Assembly: GCA_964017045.1 (NCBI GenBank)
Contig: OZ024802.1
Location: 24,987,793-25,051,792, forward strand
Reading direction: 5' to 3'
Length of the DNA: 64,000 bases
From: Omphiscola glabra
Lineage: Eukaryota; Mollusca; Gastropoda; Lymnaeidae
Numbering within the stretch: the first letter of the stretch is position 1; each line of letters starts with the position of its first letter. Below the pieces are notes generated by a model, which saw nothing but the letters and a program-made list of their open reading frames with translations, had not been told where the DNA came from and searched no databases. Positions 19,021 through 31,115 of the stretch are shown here, piece after piece. Both the position numbers and the translations under genes were made by a program.

Positions 19021-22000
19021 CTGTTGATAGGATCAGATCAAACTGTCAGGGGGTGCATGTTTGTTGTAGGTTGTTTATAAAAAAAAAACTGCATTGATGA
19101 TAACATATTTCTGCTATGAAAGTCGAATTGTAATGAAACTTTTTTTTATATATAAATTTATTGGGTTTTCCCGTAGATCTACTTTAGTTTGAGATTTCGA
19201 GTAATTTCTTTTAATGTGTTAAAACAGTGGTTCTCAACCTTCCTAATGCCGCGACCCTTTAATACAGTTTCTCATGTTGGAGCGACCCCCCAAGCACAAA
19301 CTTATTTTCGTCGCTACTTCATAACTTTAGAGCCAATGTGTTTTCAGATGGTCTTAGGCATCCCCTGGGAAAGGGTTCGCGCAACCCCCCAAGGGGGTCG
19401 CGACCCACATGTTGAGAACCGCTGTGTTAAAACAAGGGTTGGTCAAACCCAAATGGCTTCACGGATCGGAGCACTTTGATCGTGAGTCAACTCTTAGCAG
19501 GCCTCATCATGCCAATAAACCTAATACATTGGTTTTTTTAAATAATAATAATAATGTACACAACAGTAGTCATGTGTGTATAGGTTAACTGTGTAGCGGT
19601 TAGGTGTGTATAGGTTAACTGTGTAGCGGTTAGGTGTGTAGCGGTTAGGTGTGTAGCGGTTAGGCGTGTAGCGGTTAGGTGTGTAGCGGTTAGGTGTAGT
19701 AGCGGTTAGGTGTGTAGCGGTTAGGTGTAGTAGCGGTTAGGTGTGTAGCGGTTAGGTGTGTAGTCGGTAGCTTATGCACGCCGGATTAAATTTGCAATGG
19801 TGCCGGTTATATTTTTAATATAACGTTTGGCAAATAAGACATTCCCCCAAATTTGAAATGGGGGTGGTGGGAGGGGGCCGGGGAGTGTTTAACATGTTGA
19901 TAGGCTTTGCCAAAACCTTGACACTTAATGACCTTGACATTTAATGACCAGCAGAATTAGACATGTTCCAGAGAATCTGGGATACGTTTTGGTGGCCCGG
20001 GGGAGGGAGGGGGGCTCTCGGGTGTTAGCTTGGGTCAAGGGCTTCACTCCTACTTTTCGACATCTGCCTCTAAAGACACACCTCCGTGAAGAGGCTTCAC
20101 CCCCCCCCCCCCCCACGTCCCATGACCTGTTGGTGTGCTGACCGCGGTCCAGTCATGCATTAATGGAGACACCTCACAACAATACCCTGGGATGATGACG
20201 GTTATTACAGGTATCTGTGACACCTGGATCACGACCCCCTAGAACTGAGTGGGTCGTGCCGGGATCAACAGGTGGGATTGTTCTCCGTGACACGCCCAGG
20301 GCGTGGTGCAATTTTGCCCGTCTCTCGGTCAGGCGCGGCAGGGTGTGGGGTGGCCATAATTTTAACCCCTTCAAGCATAGGATAATTGGGGGGATGGCTA
20401 AATCAGAGGTATACACCGGGTGGCATGTTGTGCTGACGTTTGGCTCGTTGAATGGGTAGCAGGTCATTTTGGTATCCGGCAGTTGACTTTGGAGAGATTT
20501 ATGGGTCAAAATGCAGCTGTCTGAAGCTCAGATTTTTGCTTGTTATTTTTTTTTAACAAATCCATTCGGTGCGACTAAATGGGGCGCAGTTTAAATCACC
20601 CACATACACATACCAAGTTGTGTTATTATTCATTCAAAAGTAGTGAAATTATAACATACAGATTGTCCCATACGCAGATAAACATCTGAAAGAATGTTTG
20701 ATGTTTTATAATTATTTTTTTTTTTTAAACAGTGACGTATCAGATTTTGGTATGGGGAAAAAATGAGAAGTCTCACGGTCCCGCACCCCAAAAGTGGCCG
20801 TACAGACCCCCAAAAGCCTGGCGGGGCCACAGAGACCTAAACGACAGAAGTGGCCACACGGACCCACTCGCCGGTGAGGTTAAGAGCTGTATAACCCACT
20901 ACTGCGGCCCGCAACCAAGTCTCGTACTTAGGTAATAATTAGCTACGTGCTGTTTCTCGCAAGTTTCCCGTGAGATATTGTCCCTGTAATCTATCCCAGG
21001 GCTCTCCAGTAGCACCTGTCGTTTACATTGTAGATAGCTGGAGTGTTCAAGCTAACATTGACACCCATGCGTTGGCGTAGCTAGTTTTAGTGCCGCCCAG
21101 GGTGGGACACGCTTTAAGGCACCCCCTTCCATGAAAAACTCAGTAGTTTGACCGAAAATGACACAGCTGAATATTAAAGAAAAAAGTGCAAAATACCGGG
21201 GCGGACAAGCGCCCCCCTCTCTCCCGGCACCCCCTTCTACTCCACCCCGAAAAGGAATGGAGGTTTATATATTTCATCTATTTGGCGACTCACAAAATAC
21301 TTCAAACGCTTCACATAAAACACTGCAAAAATTAAAAATAAAAATTTTAAACCTAGAGTCAATAAAGATGCGCATTCCGATCTGAGAACTTTGGGCCTAC
21401 CAAACATGGCGGCACCAGCTGCCACAAAATTTTTTTAAAAGAAGTGGGGTGGGGTGGGGTGGGGTGGGTGGTTAAAATCAAAATCGGGTTAAGTGTGTGG
21501 GGGCTGGAGGGGGGGGCTCAGTCAGATTTCAGAGGAAGCCACACACACACACAGGCTACTCTCCCTGAATGACTCTCACAAGCAGGTCTTGTTTTTATTA
21601 ATAAATGGAAACCAAGTGTTGGTAATGGTGCCAGTGGTGGTCGTAATGGTGGTGGTAATGGTGGTGGTAGTAATGGTGCCAGTGGTGGTGGCAATGTTGC
21701 CAGTGGTGGTGGTAATGGTGGTGGTGGGGGTGTTGTGGTGAAGTAAGGTTCAACTACTGTTAGACACGACAGTCTGGAGTAATTTGGAAACAGTACATCA
21801 AAGAAACACGAAAACGTAACAGCGACACCTCCTTTAACAGCCCCCCCCCCCAACCTCTACCCCATTCCCCACTACCCCCCCCCCCTTTACATTGACACCC
21901 AGTGTTAAAAGTTCTGATCTCAACCCAGCGTCAAAACAGGAAACGTCGACAATGTCACGGCACATTCCGGGCATATTCCAGGGCGAGTCCCGTGTGACAG

Positions 22001-25000
22001 CTGGCTGTCAAGAGCGAGTGAGAGACACAAGAGCGGTATAACGACGAGAGAAAGTGAACATTTTAGAGGTATAGCATTGCTGTAGCTCGGTATTATTATC
22101 CACCCCAATCACCCCCCCCCCCCCAACCACCATACACACTCCTTCCAACTCCTTAAATGGCGTAATCACTAATTAATGTCTCATCGCTGTATTATTTATT
22201 TATATCAAATATCAACTATTTAGAACCATTTTAAATTTTTGATAAAAACAAGTGTTGATCTTTAGTACACATAGCCTTCACTCTTACTTTGTGAACAATT
22301 TTGATGAAACATCTATAAAAATCACTAAAAATATCTCTTTAAAATTCTATATAAACCCCTCTATAAATATCACTAAAATATCTCTACAAATTATCTATAA
22401 ATATCTCTATAAATCCCTCTATAAATGTCACTAAAATATCTCTTTAAAATTCTCTCTTAACCCCTCTATAAATATCTCAACAAATTCTCTATAAATATCC
22501 CTGTAAGCCCCTCTATAAATATCTCTATAAGCCCCTCTATAAATATGACTTTCTATTATAAAATATCAATATAAATATATCTTCAAATATCGCTGTAAGT
22601 ATCTGTCTAAAATATCTCTTTAAATATCAATCTAAAAATCTTTGGGTTTTTTTTCAATTTTAAACTATGTATTCTATCGTGACATGACACAATCTGTGCG
22701 TCACACGTTGATTCACACCCGCCTTCTGCAAGTGGCCAAACTTTAGTTTTGTAAAAAAAAAAAAAAAACCAAAACAAATCCGGTGTTAGGGTTGACTATA
22801 TTAATGACTGCCTTAATGCACTGGTGTGCTCATTATAAAAAAAACAAATCCGGTGTTAGGGTTGACTATATTAATGACTGCCTTAATGCACTGGTGTGCT
22901 CATTATAAAAAAAACAAATCCGGTGTTAGGGTTGACTATATTAATGACTGCCTTAATGCACTGGTGTGCTCATTATAAAAAAAACAAATCCGGTGTTAGG
23001 GTTGACTATATTAATGACTGCCTTAATGCACTGGTGTGCTCATTATAAAAAAAACAAATCCGGTGTTAGGGTTGACTATATTAATGACTGCCTTAATGCA
23101 CTGGTGTGCTCATTATAAAAAAAACAAATCCGGTGTTAGGGTTGACTATATTAATGACTGCCTTAATGCACTGGTGTGCTCATTATAAAAAAAACAAATC
23201 CGGTGTTAGGGTTGACTATATTAATGACTGCCTTAATGCACTGGTGTGCTCATTATAAAAAAAACAAATCCGGTGTTAGGGTTGACTATATTAATGACTG
23301 CCTTAATGCACTGGTGTGCTCATTATAAAAAAAACAAATCCGGTGTTAGGGTTGACTATATTAATGACTGCCTTAATGCACTGGTGTGCTCATTATAAAA
23401 AAAACAAATCCGGTGTTAGGGTTGACTATATTAATGACTGCCTTAATGCACTGGTGTGCTCATTATAAAAAAAACAAATCCGGTGTTAGGGTTGACTATA
23501 TTAATGACTGCCTTAATGCACTGGTGTGCTCATTATAAAAAAAACAAATCCGGTGTTAGGGTTGACTATATTAATGACTGCCTTAATGCACTGGTGTGCT
23601 CATTATAAAAAAAACAAATCCGGTGTTAGGGTTGACTATATTAATGACTGCCTTAATGCACTGGTGTGCTCATTATAAAAAAAACAAATCCGGTGTTAGG
23701 GTTGACTATATTAATGACTGCCTTAATGCACTGGTGTGCTCATTATAAAAAAAACAAATCCGGTGTTAGGGTTGACTATATTAATGACTGCCTTAATGCA
23801 CTGGTGTGCTCATTATAAAAAAAACAAATCCGGTGTTAGGGTTGACTATATTAATGACTGCCTTAATGCACTGGTGTGCTCATTATAAAAAAAACAAATC
23901 CGGTGTTAGGGTTGACTATATTAATGACTGCCTTAATGCACTGGTGTGCTCATTATAAAAAAAACAAATCCGGTGTTAGGGTTGACTATATTAATGACTG
24001 CCTTAATGCACTGGTGTGCTCATTATAAAAAAAACAAATCCGGTGTTAGGGTTGACTATATTAATGACTGCCTTAATGCACTGGTGTGCTCATTATAAAA
24101 AAAACAAATCCGGTGTTAGGGTTGACTATATTAATGACTGCCTTAATGCACTGGTGTGCTCATTATAAAAAAAACAAATCCGGTGTTAGGGTTGACTATA
24201 TTAATGACTGCCTTAATGCACTGGTGTGCTCATTATAAAAAAAACAAATCCGGTGTTAGGGTTGACTATATTAATGACTGCCTTAATGCACTGGTGTGCT
24301 CATTATAAAAAAAACAAATCCGGTGTTAGGGTTGACTATATTAATGACTGCCTTAATGCACTGGTGTGCTCATTATAAAAAAAACAAATCCGGTGTTAGG
24401 GTTGACTATATTAATGACTGCCTTAATGCACTGGTGTGCTCATTATAAAAAAAACAAATCCGGTGTTAGGGTTGACTATATTAATGACTGCCTTAATGCA
24501 CTGGTGTGCTCATTATAAAAAAAAAAATCCGGTGTTAGGGTCGACTATATTAATGACTGTCTTAATGCATTGGTGTGCTCATTATAACAACAACAAACAA
24601 ACAACCAATCCAGACTTTGTTGGATAATTGCAACTCGTCCTACAAAGAACATGCGCGCACGTCACATAAATGCGTCCATTCAAGTTACAGTTCTGTTCCT
24701 TTTACATGAAACGTTAAGGCAACATTAGAAATATGAAAATACTGACAAACATAAATTTACATGCTTGTAAAAACACCTGCGTACCCCCTTCCCCCCCCCC
24801 CCGGCCCTAAAGTGCGCCTTAGCAAAACCCCACAATCCCTCACCCAAAAGCAGTCGCTGCTGTGCTAGAGTGTTGTCCCCCTTTGAAACGAGAACCCGTG
24901 AGAACCAGGAGTGAGATCTTGCCAGGGAGCTCGACACCTGACGGAGGTAGGCGCAAGGGCTCACCTGGCGGCACCTGGCGACGGCAGAGTGGACAAGATT

Positions 25001-28000
25001 AGGTGCATCCTTGACGTGCACGCCTGTGGTGCGGCCTGTTCTTTTCTTCTCCCTATATCTCTTTCTCCCCTCACTTCATCCTCACTTTCTCTTCCCCCTT
25101 TACGTCTCTCTCTCCTTTCCTCTCCCCCACTTCTCCCTCACTTTCTCTTCCCCCTTTACATCTCTCCTTTCCTCTCCCCCACTTCTCCCTCACTTTCTCT
25201 TCCTCCTTTATATCATCTCGCCTTCCTTCTCGCCCACTCGCTCTCTTTCTAACTCTCTCTCTCCTTCCCTCTCTCCCTTTTTCTCCCACTCTCTCTCTCT
25301 ATCTCTCATTTCAGCAGGATGTCAAAGTATCCATATAAGGTGTAGTCTCGCTTGACCAATCAAGTGCAAAGGAAATTTAGAGGCAATATAGCGAAAAAAT
25401 GGCAGCCGTACAACTTCCGTTTTAAATGGGATGCGTATAAAAACTCTGCAGCCGTCCACAAAGAATTATTCCCATCTTTGTATCTTAATTAATACCGGAA
25501 GTTGTCGTTTGAAAGCTTTTTAGTACTTCTCTCGCCCTCTCTCTCTATCTCCCTCTCTTTTCAATGCAGCATGCAACATCAATTGCTGTAATACATGTAT
25601 AGTATTTAACATTCCCGGAAAAGGGGGTGTAATCCAAGTGGTCACATAACAGTAGTGGGCCATGGGTCGTGTTACTGCGTCCAGTGTTCATTGTGCGTAG
25701 GTATATATTTGATGACGTAGCACCCCAGCTGTATCACCAGCCGTTGCTGTGTGGTCCTTTCCTACCCCGTCAAACTTTCGAGTGCCACAGTACTGACAGT
25801 CGGGTGCCTCGGTACTGGCAGTTGAGTGCCACATTACTGACTGTCGAGTGCCACAGTACTTACAGTCGAGCGCCACAGTACTGACAGTCGGGTGCCTCGG
25901 TACCAACAGTTGGGTGCCACAACACCGTCAGTGGGGCGCGACGCTACTACCATAATACATAATAATAAATAGGATCTACGTCTCCTTTCATGCAATGATC
26001 GCCAACCATATCATGACATATTTTTTTTTAAGTTCTGCCCCTTGAACAGCAGTCAGCGTCATGCGTTTATGGATATCCACTCTAAACAGCAGAGGAGCCT
26101 TGCGTCACGCTGCTAAGACGCCTAATCCAAACACGGCACTTGGCGCGTCACAGCCTGTGCACGAGCGGTTTGCCCCATGGTTCAACCCCCAGGTTCAAAA
26201 ATCGCAGAACCAAACAGAATCTTAATGGCGTGAGCATCATCATACGCCTCTGGTTACGATTCACTTGCTCCAAGCTGTTGTCTCCCTTTGTGGGGCCGTG
26301 AAAGCGCGCGACCGGCCTACGCTCTATTTGAGAGCACTGCCAACAAAACACAAAAAATCTTTGACGGTGAGCGAATATTTTTAGATGTACTAAAGGTGTA
26401 CAATGTCTTAGCTCCGTGTCACCAGGCGTGTTTCTTTTATGTGGGTTTGTGGATATTTGAAATCGGATCGGAAAGGAGGGGGGTGGGGAGTGGAAAGGGG
26501 GGGCGGCGTTACCGTTGCCATGAATAGTTATGAGTTTATATAATTGAACACTGGCGTCGAAATCAATTATTACGATATGCACGCCGCTGGTCTTTACCGT
26601 GTCATAACGAGATACGCCTCTGAACTTCAGAGGTTAATTGGTACAGATAAACAATCATGAGCGCAATCAACCGAATGGACGACCTCATTTCCAAAAACGT
26701 CAAAGAAAAAAAAATATTACTAAGGAGTATCGATGAAGAAAGAGCGCCCCCCCCACCCCCACTCCCCCGCAGTGCACGGTGAAGTGCACCCAGGACGTTG
26801 TGCGAGACATTCAAAGTACGACACCGCGAGGAAAACCAATCAATGGAATATTTTCACAGCGCACACGGAGGCTGTGGGTTCGACACGTGACCCCTAAAGG
26901 TGTTTGAGATCAGAGTAATGATCCCACCGACCCACACGACCAAAAAAAAAAGTACGTTTGATTTGATCTAGACCCCGGGGGGGGGGCGTGGGGGCGGTTT
27001 CGCAGACATCTGTACAGTACACACATTTTTTGTGTGGTTATGTACAAACATATGTACGACGGCTCTTGGAGTAAAACTTGAGTTCCATTTCACGCAGGTC
27101 AGTGTTGTTGAGAGGAAACAGGTGAAACTTGTCCTAAACAAACTTGTCCTAAACAAACTTGTCCTAAACAAACTTGTCCTAAACAAACTTGTCCTAAACA
27201 AACTTGTCCTAAACAAACTTGTCCTAAACAAACTTGTCCTAAACAAACTTGTCCTAAACAAACTTGTCCTAAACAAACTTGTCCTAAACAAACTTGTCCT
27301 AAACAAACTTGTCCTAAACAAACTTGTCCTAAACAAACTTGTCCTAAACAAACTTGTCCTAAACAAACTTAATCTGCATCATGTTTGGAGTGGCATCGGC
27401 GTGATGTCATAGTTAGAACGGGATCGAACGGGAGGATCGATGATGACCACGAGAGCTGTGCATCTATAACTAATATGACCCACCTAACCAGTGTGACCCA
27501 CCTAACCAGCGTGACCCACCTAACCAGCGTGACCCACCTAACCAGCGTGACCCACCTAACCAGCGTGACCCACCTAACCAGCGTGACCCACCTAACCAGC
27601 GTGAACCACCTAACTAGTGTGACCCACCCAACACCAATAAATTTTCTTTCTGTCAATCTTCTTTGATTGGATGGAGTCCCTATTGGGAACAAAGTAAAGG
27701 GGGCGTGGCTATCACGTCACGCGCAAAACATGGCCGTTTAAGACACCAAAATGTCGGTGCAATCAATCGGCCACTGTGTGCTCTAGTCGTTCAAGAAAAC
27801 CGCTTGGGGATATTAACCATGAAAATACCGATGTTATCCATATTATATAAGTCGTGATATTATCAATAGATGTTATGAAATTATGCAGTTCACTCACGGT
27901 GATATCCGTAATACTAATTGGTCACTAAATTCTCCGTGTTCAATGAATGCAACAACGTTTGAATGAATTTTACGGAAATCTATCTTTAAGGAAATAGCCA

Positions 28001-29585
28001 TGTTAAAGTGGCGTCAATTTGACGCCAGGTCATGGCAGTCATCACACTGGGGAGTCTTCCAAATGTTGACGCCAGGTCATGGCAGTCATCACACTGGGGT
28101 GTCTTACAAATGTTGAAACCAGGCCATGGCAGTCACCACACTGGGGAGTCTTCCAAATGTTGAAACCAGGCCATGGCAGTCACCACACTGGGAGTTTTTC
28201 CAAATGTTGAAACCAGGCCATGGCAGTCATCATATGACGAGTCTTCATTCAATGACTAGAGGGCGATAGTTCTCAAACAAATCAATAGTTGCGACACGGT
28301 GCAGTCGGTGTATTATGTAAAGGCAGACTGCTTGAGGGAGTAAGCGGGCGGTGGGAGGAGGGTGTGATGCCTGTGGGAAAAATCTCTTATGTTGTGTTTA
28401 GAAAAGGTGTGTGTGTGTGGGGGGGGGGGGTGACGCTGTCTTCCATGTGGGTTGTTTTCCACGGTCGGGCGGCCAAATATTGACTAAATAAAAGGGAGAC
28501 AGGAAAGTTTCACGGGTGAGTGATTCTGTCAAGAGGCAGGGCTGCGTTTTTCTCACGGGTGAGTAGAATAGCGAGAAATTGGCACCTTTGTATGAGAAGA
28601 CTCTTTTGGTTATTAACGTGGCATGGATTTCTTTTGTATTATCGGTATCATATTATCGGTATATTTTTTCAATAGTTCAATAGATTGATTTTTTTATTAA
28701 GTTTTTAAACATGTAATCAAGGTAACGGTAAAACCCTGAAAAAAAAGGGGACGCAACACAACAACGCACTTACCATGCTTCTGTCTGAATCGCTCTAGCA
28801 AAGCTGCGTGGAGCTCTTCAATGTACCTCACCGCCTCCTCTATCACTTGAACCTAAATGGGAGATTACCAGAGAGCACAGGTTAACTCCCTTGGTCATGA
28901 TAAAAGTTCGTGTTTATTCAGCACGTGAGATAACTCAATTTCTAACCGCCAGGCTGCTAACAGCTGAAGTAATATTATTATATTAATAAGTGTAACTATT
29001 TCGTTTTAATTAAGTGTACAAATAAGGAAATTATTAGCTAGCAAAATGTTAATATAATAAAGATTTTGACATAAGACATCTCGACAATGACAAAAAAAAA
29101 ATGGCGGAGGAGAGAGAAAAGAACGTATTCCGTAATAGGTTCATTGTATACATGGCAGCGAATGAAAAATCCATAACACTGAAAATTACAGTAACATTTG
29201 GGGATTTGTCACAAAATACAGGACACTCAAGACATATTCACAAAATACAGCAACATTTGAGTACTGGTCACACAATTCGGAGACATCAGAGGCAGTGTCA
29301 CAAAGTAGAGGGGCATTTGCGGCACGGTCACAACATACAGAGGTATTAGTGGAATTGTCACAAAGATAGAAGGGCGTTGGAAGAATCGTCACAAAATGCA
29401 GGTGACGTTTGATTCACGGCGCTACTCACCTTCGTCACCTTTTTCTTGGATGCCACGGACGGCACCAGGGCCCTCAGCTTGGAGTACTCCCTCTCGCGTA
29501 TCTTTCTCAGGTGCATCCTCACCTGTCTCCTGGCAACCACCTGGGCAGCGGACACGCCGCACTGACGGTACGCTGAGGTCACCAT
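18836..29585 (-). CDS. Small helix-loop-helix protein, three exons (gene model)
   Basis: Exons in order are 29585-29430, 28852-28774 and 19020-18836, with phases 0, 0 and 1 matching, for about 139 residues. The first encodes a basic stretch and helix 1 (RKIREREYSKLRALVPS) and the loop (VASKKKVTK). The second encodes helix 2 (VQVIEEAVRYIEELHAALLERF). The pattern L-x-x-LVP...KKKVTKVxVIxxAxxYIxxLxxxL is the HLH dimerisation fold. The basic region lacks the usual ERxR DNA-contact arrangement, and the short length recalls Id/emc regulators, so it may act by dimerisation with other bHLH factors. The 9.75-kb second intron (19021-28773) holds the 70-bp array and a SPIN-like insertion. Further 5' exons may exist, and exon 1 begins exactly at an ATG after its acceptor. 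Confidence 0.55.
19225..19424 (-). mobile_element. SPIN-like hAT element, copy 1
   Basis: A 200-bp element with ends CAGTGGTTCTCAACCT and GTTGAGAACCGCTG, flanked by perfect 8-bp duplications TGTTAAAA (19217-19224, 19425-19432). Internal landmarks are AATGCCGCGACCCTTTAATA, GTCGCTACTTCATAACTTTA, CAGATGGTCTTAGGC and GGGGGTCGCGACCCAC. From memory these match, in order, the short non-autonomous SPIN (Space Invader) hAT elements of vertebrates and some invertebrates. It sits in the large HLH intron. Confidence 0.85.
19580..19765. repeat. 15-bp minisatellite, about 12 copies
   Basis: Units of GCGGTTAGGTGTGTA with occasional length variants. Confidence 0.95.
19766..21604. other. Intronic/intergenic sequence with hAT-type ends
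   Basis: Contains CAGTGACGTATC (20730) and GTTGGCGTAGCTAG (21071), which look like left ends of the CAGTGGCGTA hAT family, a C run at about 20100-20114, and a GGGGT simple repeat at 21445-21470. No supported exon. Confidence 0.45.
21605..21735. repeat. GGTGGT/AATGGT simple repeat
   Basis: Trinucleotide-rich GGTGGTAATGGTGCCAGT units, degenerate. Confidence 0.9.
21736..22259. other. Intronic sequence with C runs
   Basis: Poly-C runs near 21841, 21884 and 22111. Nothing else recognised. Confidence 0.4.
22260..22640. repeat. Degenerate CTCTATAAATATC repeat
   Basis: Irregular tandem arrangement of 13-24 bp units containing CTCTATAAATAT and CACTAAAATATC. Confidence 0.75.
22771..24590. repeat. 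70-bp satellite-like array, 26 near-identical units
   Basis: Unit of exactly 70 bp: AAAACAAATCCGGTGTTAGG, GTTGACTATATTAATGACTG, CCTTAATGCACTGGTGTGCT and CATTATAAAA. I see no difference among the first 25 units apart from the left edge. The last unit has a 1-bp deletion and three substitutions. Such homogeneity implies recent expansion or strong conversion. It lies in the second HLH intron. Confidence 0.97.
24591..25039. other. Intronic sequence, nothing recognised
   Basis: Non-repetitive sequence with a C run at about 24789-24802. No splice-supported exon seen. Confidence 0.4.
25040..25312. repeat. CT-rich tract with 50-bp internal duplication
   Basis: Pyrimidine-rich sequence. CCTCTCCCCCACTTCTCCCT and the following CACTTTCTCTTCC block repeat within it. 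Confidence 0.9.
25313..25778. other. Intronic sequence
   Basis: Short CT-rich stretch near 25525-25560, otherwise nothing recognised. Confidence 0.4.
25779..25935. repeat. 22-bp minisatellite, about 7 copies
   Basis: Units of GAGTGCCACAGTACTGACAG with alternating GTGCCACAG and GTGCCTCGG forms. Confidence 0.92.
25936..27127. other. Intronic sequence
   Basis: A possible short + strand frame at 26657 (MSAINRMDDLISKN) runs into a proline tract and is not called. G and C runs occur near 26500, 26747 and 26978. Confidence 0.4.
27128..27372. repeat. 15-bp minisatellite, 16 identical copies
   Basis: Unit CTTGTCCTAAACAAA repeated 16 times without a visible change. The frames on both strands (LVLNK, FRTSL) are artefacts of a 15-bp period. 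Confidence 0.97.
27476..27632. repeat. 18-bp minisatellite, about 9 copies
   Basis: Unit GTGACCCACCTAACCAGC. Edge copies vary. Confidence 0.96.
27633..28019. other. Intronic sequence
   Basis: No supported feature. Contains GGGGGCGTGGCTATCACGTC near 27698. Confidence 0.4.
28020..28248. repeat. 47-bp minisatellite, about 5 copies
   Basis: Unit contains CCAGGTCATGGCAGTCATCA and CACTGGGGAGTCTTCCAAAT. Two subtypes (GACGCCAGG and GAAACCAGG) occur in blocks. Confidence 0.95.
28774..28852 (-). CDS. HLH gene, helix 2 exon
   Basis: On the - strand, the acceptor CATTTAG (AG at 28854-28853) precedes GTTCAAGTGATAGAGGAGGC. The exon encodes VQVIEEAVRYIEELHAALLE then RFRQKH plus one base, and ends before the strong donor GTAAGTGCG. 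The 79 bases give phase 0 in and phase 1 out. Its amino-acid pattern is helix 2 of an HLH domain with a short leucine-containing extension. Confidence 0.72.
29186..29402. repeat. About 30-bp degenerate minisatellite in HLH intron
   Basis: About seven diverged units of the form GTCACAAAATACAGG-ACATT, lying wholly inside the 577-bp intron between the two HLH exons and ending about 28 bp from the exon at 29430. Confidence 0.78.
29430..29585 (-). CDS. HLH gene, basic region and helix 1 exon
   Basis: On the - strand the acceptor TCCGTGTTTTCGCAG precedes ATGGTGACCTC. The exon encodes 52 codons, MVTSAYRQCGVSAAQVVARR, QVRMHLRKIREREYSKLR, ALVPSVASKKKVTK, and ends at GACGAAG before GTGAGTAGC. It is phase 0 at both ends if read from the ATG. 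A strong internal donor-like CAG/GTGAGG lies within codons RRQVR. Whether the first ATG is the true start depends on the unseen upstream exon. Confidence 0.72.
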
Positions 29586-31115
29586 CTGCGAAAACACGGA
29601 GAAAATTCAAACGTGTGTGATGACAACTGACCACAACAACCATTGTCATGGAAACGCATGACAACGAAACAACAACAGCACCGATACGGTGTTGATTCAA
29701 AGGGCGATGTTTCGCCATCGCCAAAGATTTAATTAAGTCGAAGGATTATTTCAGTGAGCTCAGTTCTCCGGGAGTTTTGGAGCTTAGGTTATTAATTATC
29801 AATAAGATGGCTAGGTGTGTAAGGCATACATATTATAAGCCGTTTTGTTAATCAACATAACCTGTTTCCGATTCCTCGTTACGGCTTTGCATCCCGAGCG
29901 ACTCGTCACTACAGCAGATGGCGTAATGAAAACTTACACGAGTTCATTGGTATTTCAAGAGGAGTATGCATGTTGACATACATATATTTATCAGTAAATA
30001 GGTATCTGTAGATGACTTCAAGGGTACAAACACTTTCTAGAGTGCGTTTGTTGAAAAAAAGAATAGGTGCATTGTAATCAAAACAACTCTTATATAAGAC
30101 GACCTACGGCTTGCCGAGTACTAGAATGTATGTCGATACTTAAGGTCCTGCGGTGAGCAAGCGTTCCCAAGCAACTAAGACCGTGACACTAAGACCAAAC
30201 ACTAACGACATCTGTCACTGTGAAAGAACCCCCCCCCCCCCACCAACCATTTATTCCGCCCGCCCATTATTGTGGTTGACCTGCCACTAAGCCCCCCTTC
30301 CCCTCCACGCGTACTTAATTCCTGAGAAACAACAATGGGGGCTGAGGTTTCCCACGACATAACACGTTTAAACACTTACTGCAGCGGCCTTAACACCTAG
30401 ACTTCCTTGTTCTCTCATAACTAAAACCATTTAACCAGTTTCTTTGTAGTATCTAAATCTCTTCCTTCAGGAACCAGGGGCGTGGCAAGTGAAAGCTGCA
30501 CAAAGCCTCGGATCGCCACCTACACAAAGTCGTTATATCAACACACATATTTGGCATGAGGAAAAAAATTGTGATTTCGCCACCCTCTGAAGGTTGGTGA
30601 CAAGATAGGGTGTGCCCACTTCGTCCCCTTCTTCGCTTGGTCCTGGCAGAGCACTGCATTAACAGCTCACCCAGTCAAAGGATTCGTTTCATAATAAGCC
30701 ACCCAAGCAAGGTCATGCTGAAGGTCATACTGAACCGACTAAGACCATATGCCGTATGAGTAGCCCCAATGTTATTCCTGGCATAGTAACAATTTAAAAA
30801 AAAATAATTTGATCATCTTGAGGCCATATGACAAACGTTATATTGATAACCATTTGCAGTCGCGCAGGACACGGGTTTGAGAACTCTGGAAACCAGTGTT
30901 TCTCAAACGAAACATTGATATCCTATTTATATCCCAACATTATCAAACATTTGCGGCTCCTACAACAGATAACAAGTCTTTCGATTAGACTCGATATCTG
31001 CCAAGGTCGCGCTAGGTGACCGTTACCAACGCTGTGTCGACTTGAGTGACCTCTGCCCCCCCTCCCTCCCCCATTTTTTCCCCGGTGTCCTTCATTAGGC
31101 CATTAATAACGCCTT
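29586..31115. other. Sequence upstream of the HLH exons
   Basis: Contains a C run near 30229 and a CAGGGGCGTGGC hAT-type left end at 30475. No clear promoter or exon. Confidence 0.45.

Noticed and set aside
22771..24590. CRISPR-like regular repeat
   Set aside because: Units are contiguous with no unique spacers, there are no cas genes, and the genome is eukaryotic. It is a tandem satellite-like array.
25290..25340. Strong acceptor-like sequence TCTCTCATTTCAG followed by CAGGATGTC
   Set aside because: It is the end of a CT simple repeat. All three downstream frames stop within 12 codons.
26155..26230. tRNA-like B-box (GGTTGAACC on the - strand)
   Set aside because: No matching A-box at the right distance and no tRNA fold could be drawn.
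26657..26785. Short + strand frame MSAINRMDDLISKNVKEKK
   Set aside because: Runs straight into a proline-coding C tract and has no homology or splice support.
27032..27412. Frames with LVLNK or FRTSL repeats
   Set aside because: 15-bp tandem repeat, with no coding context outside it.
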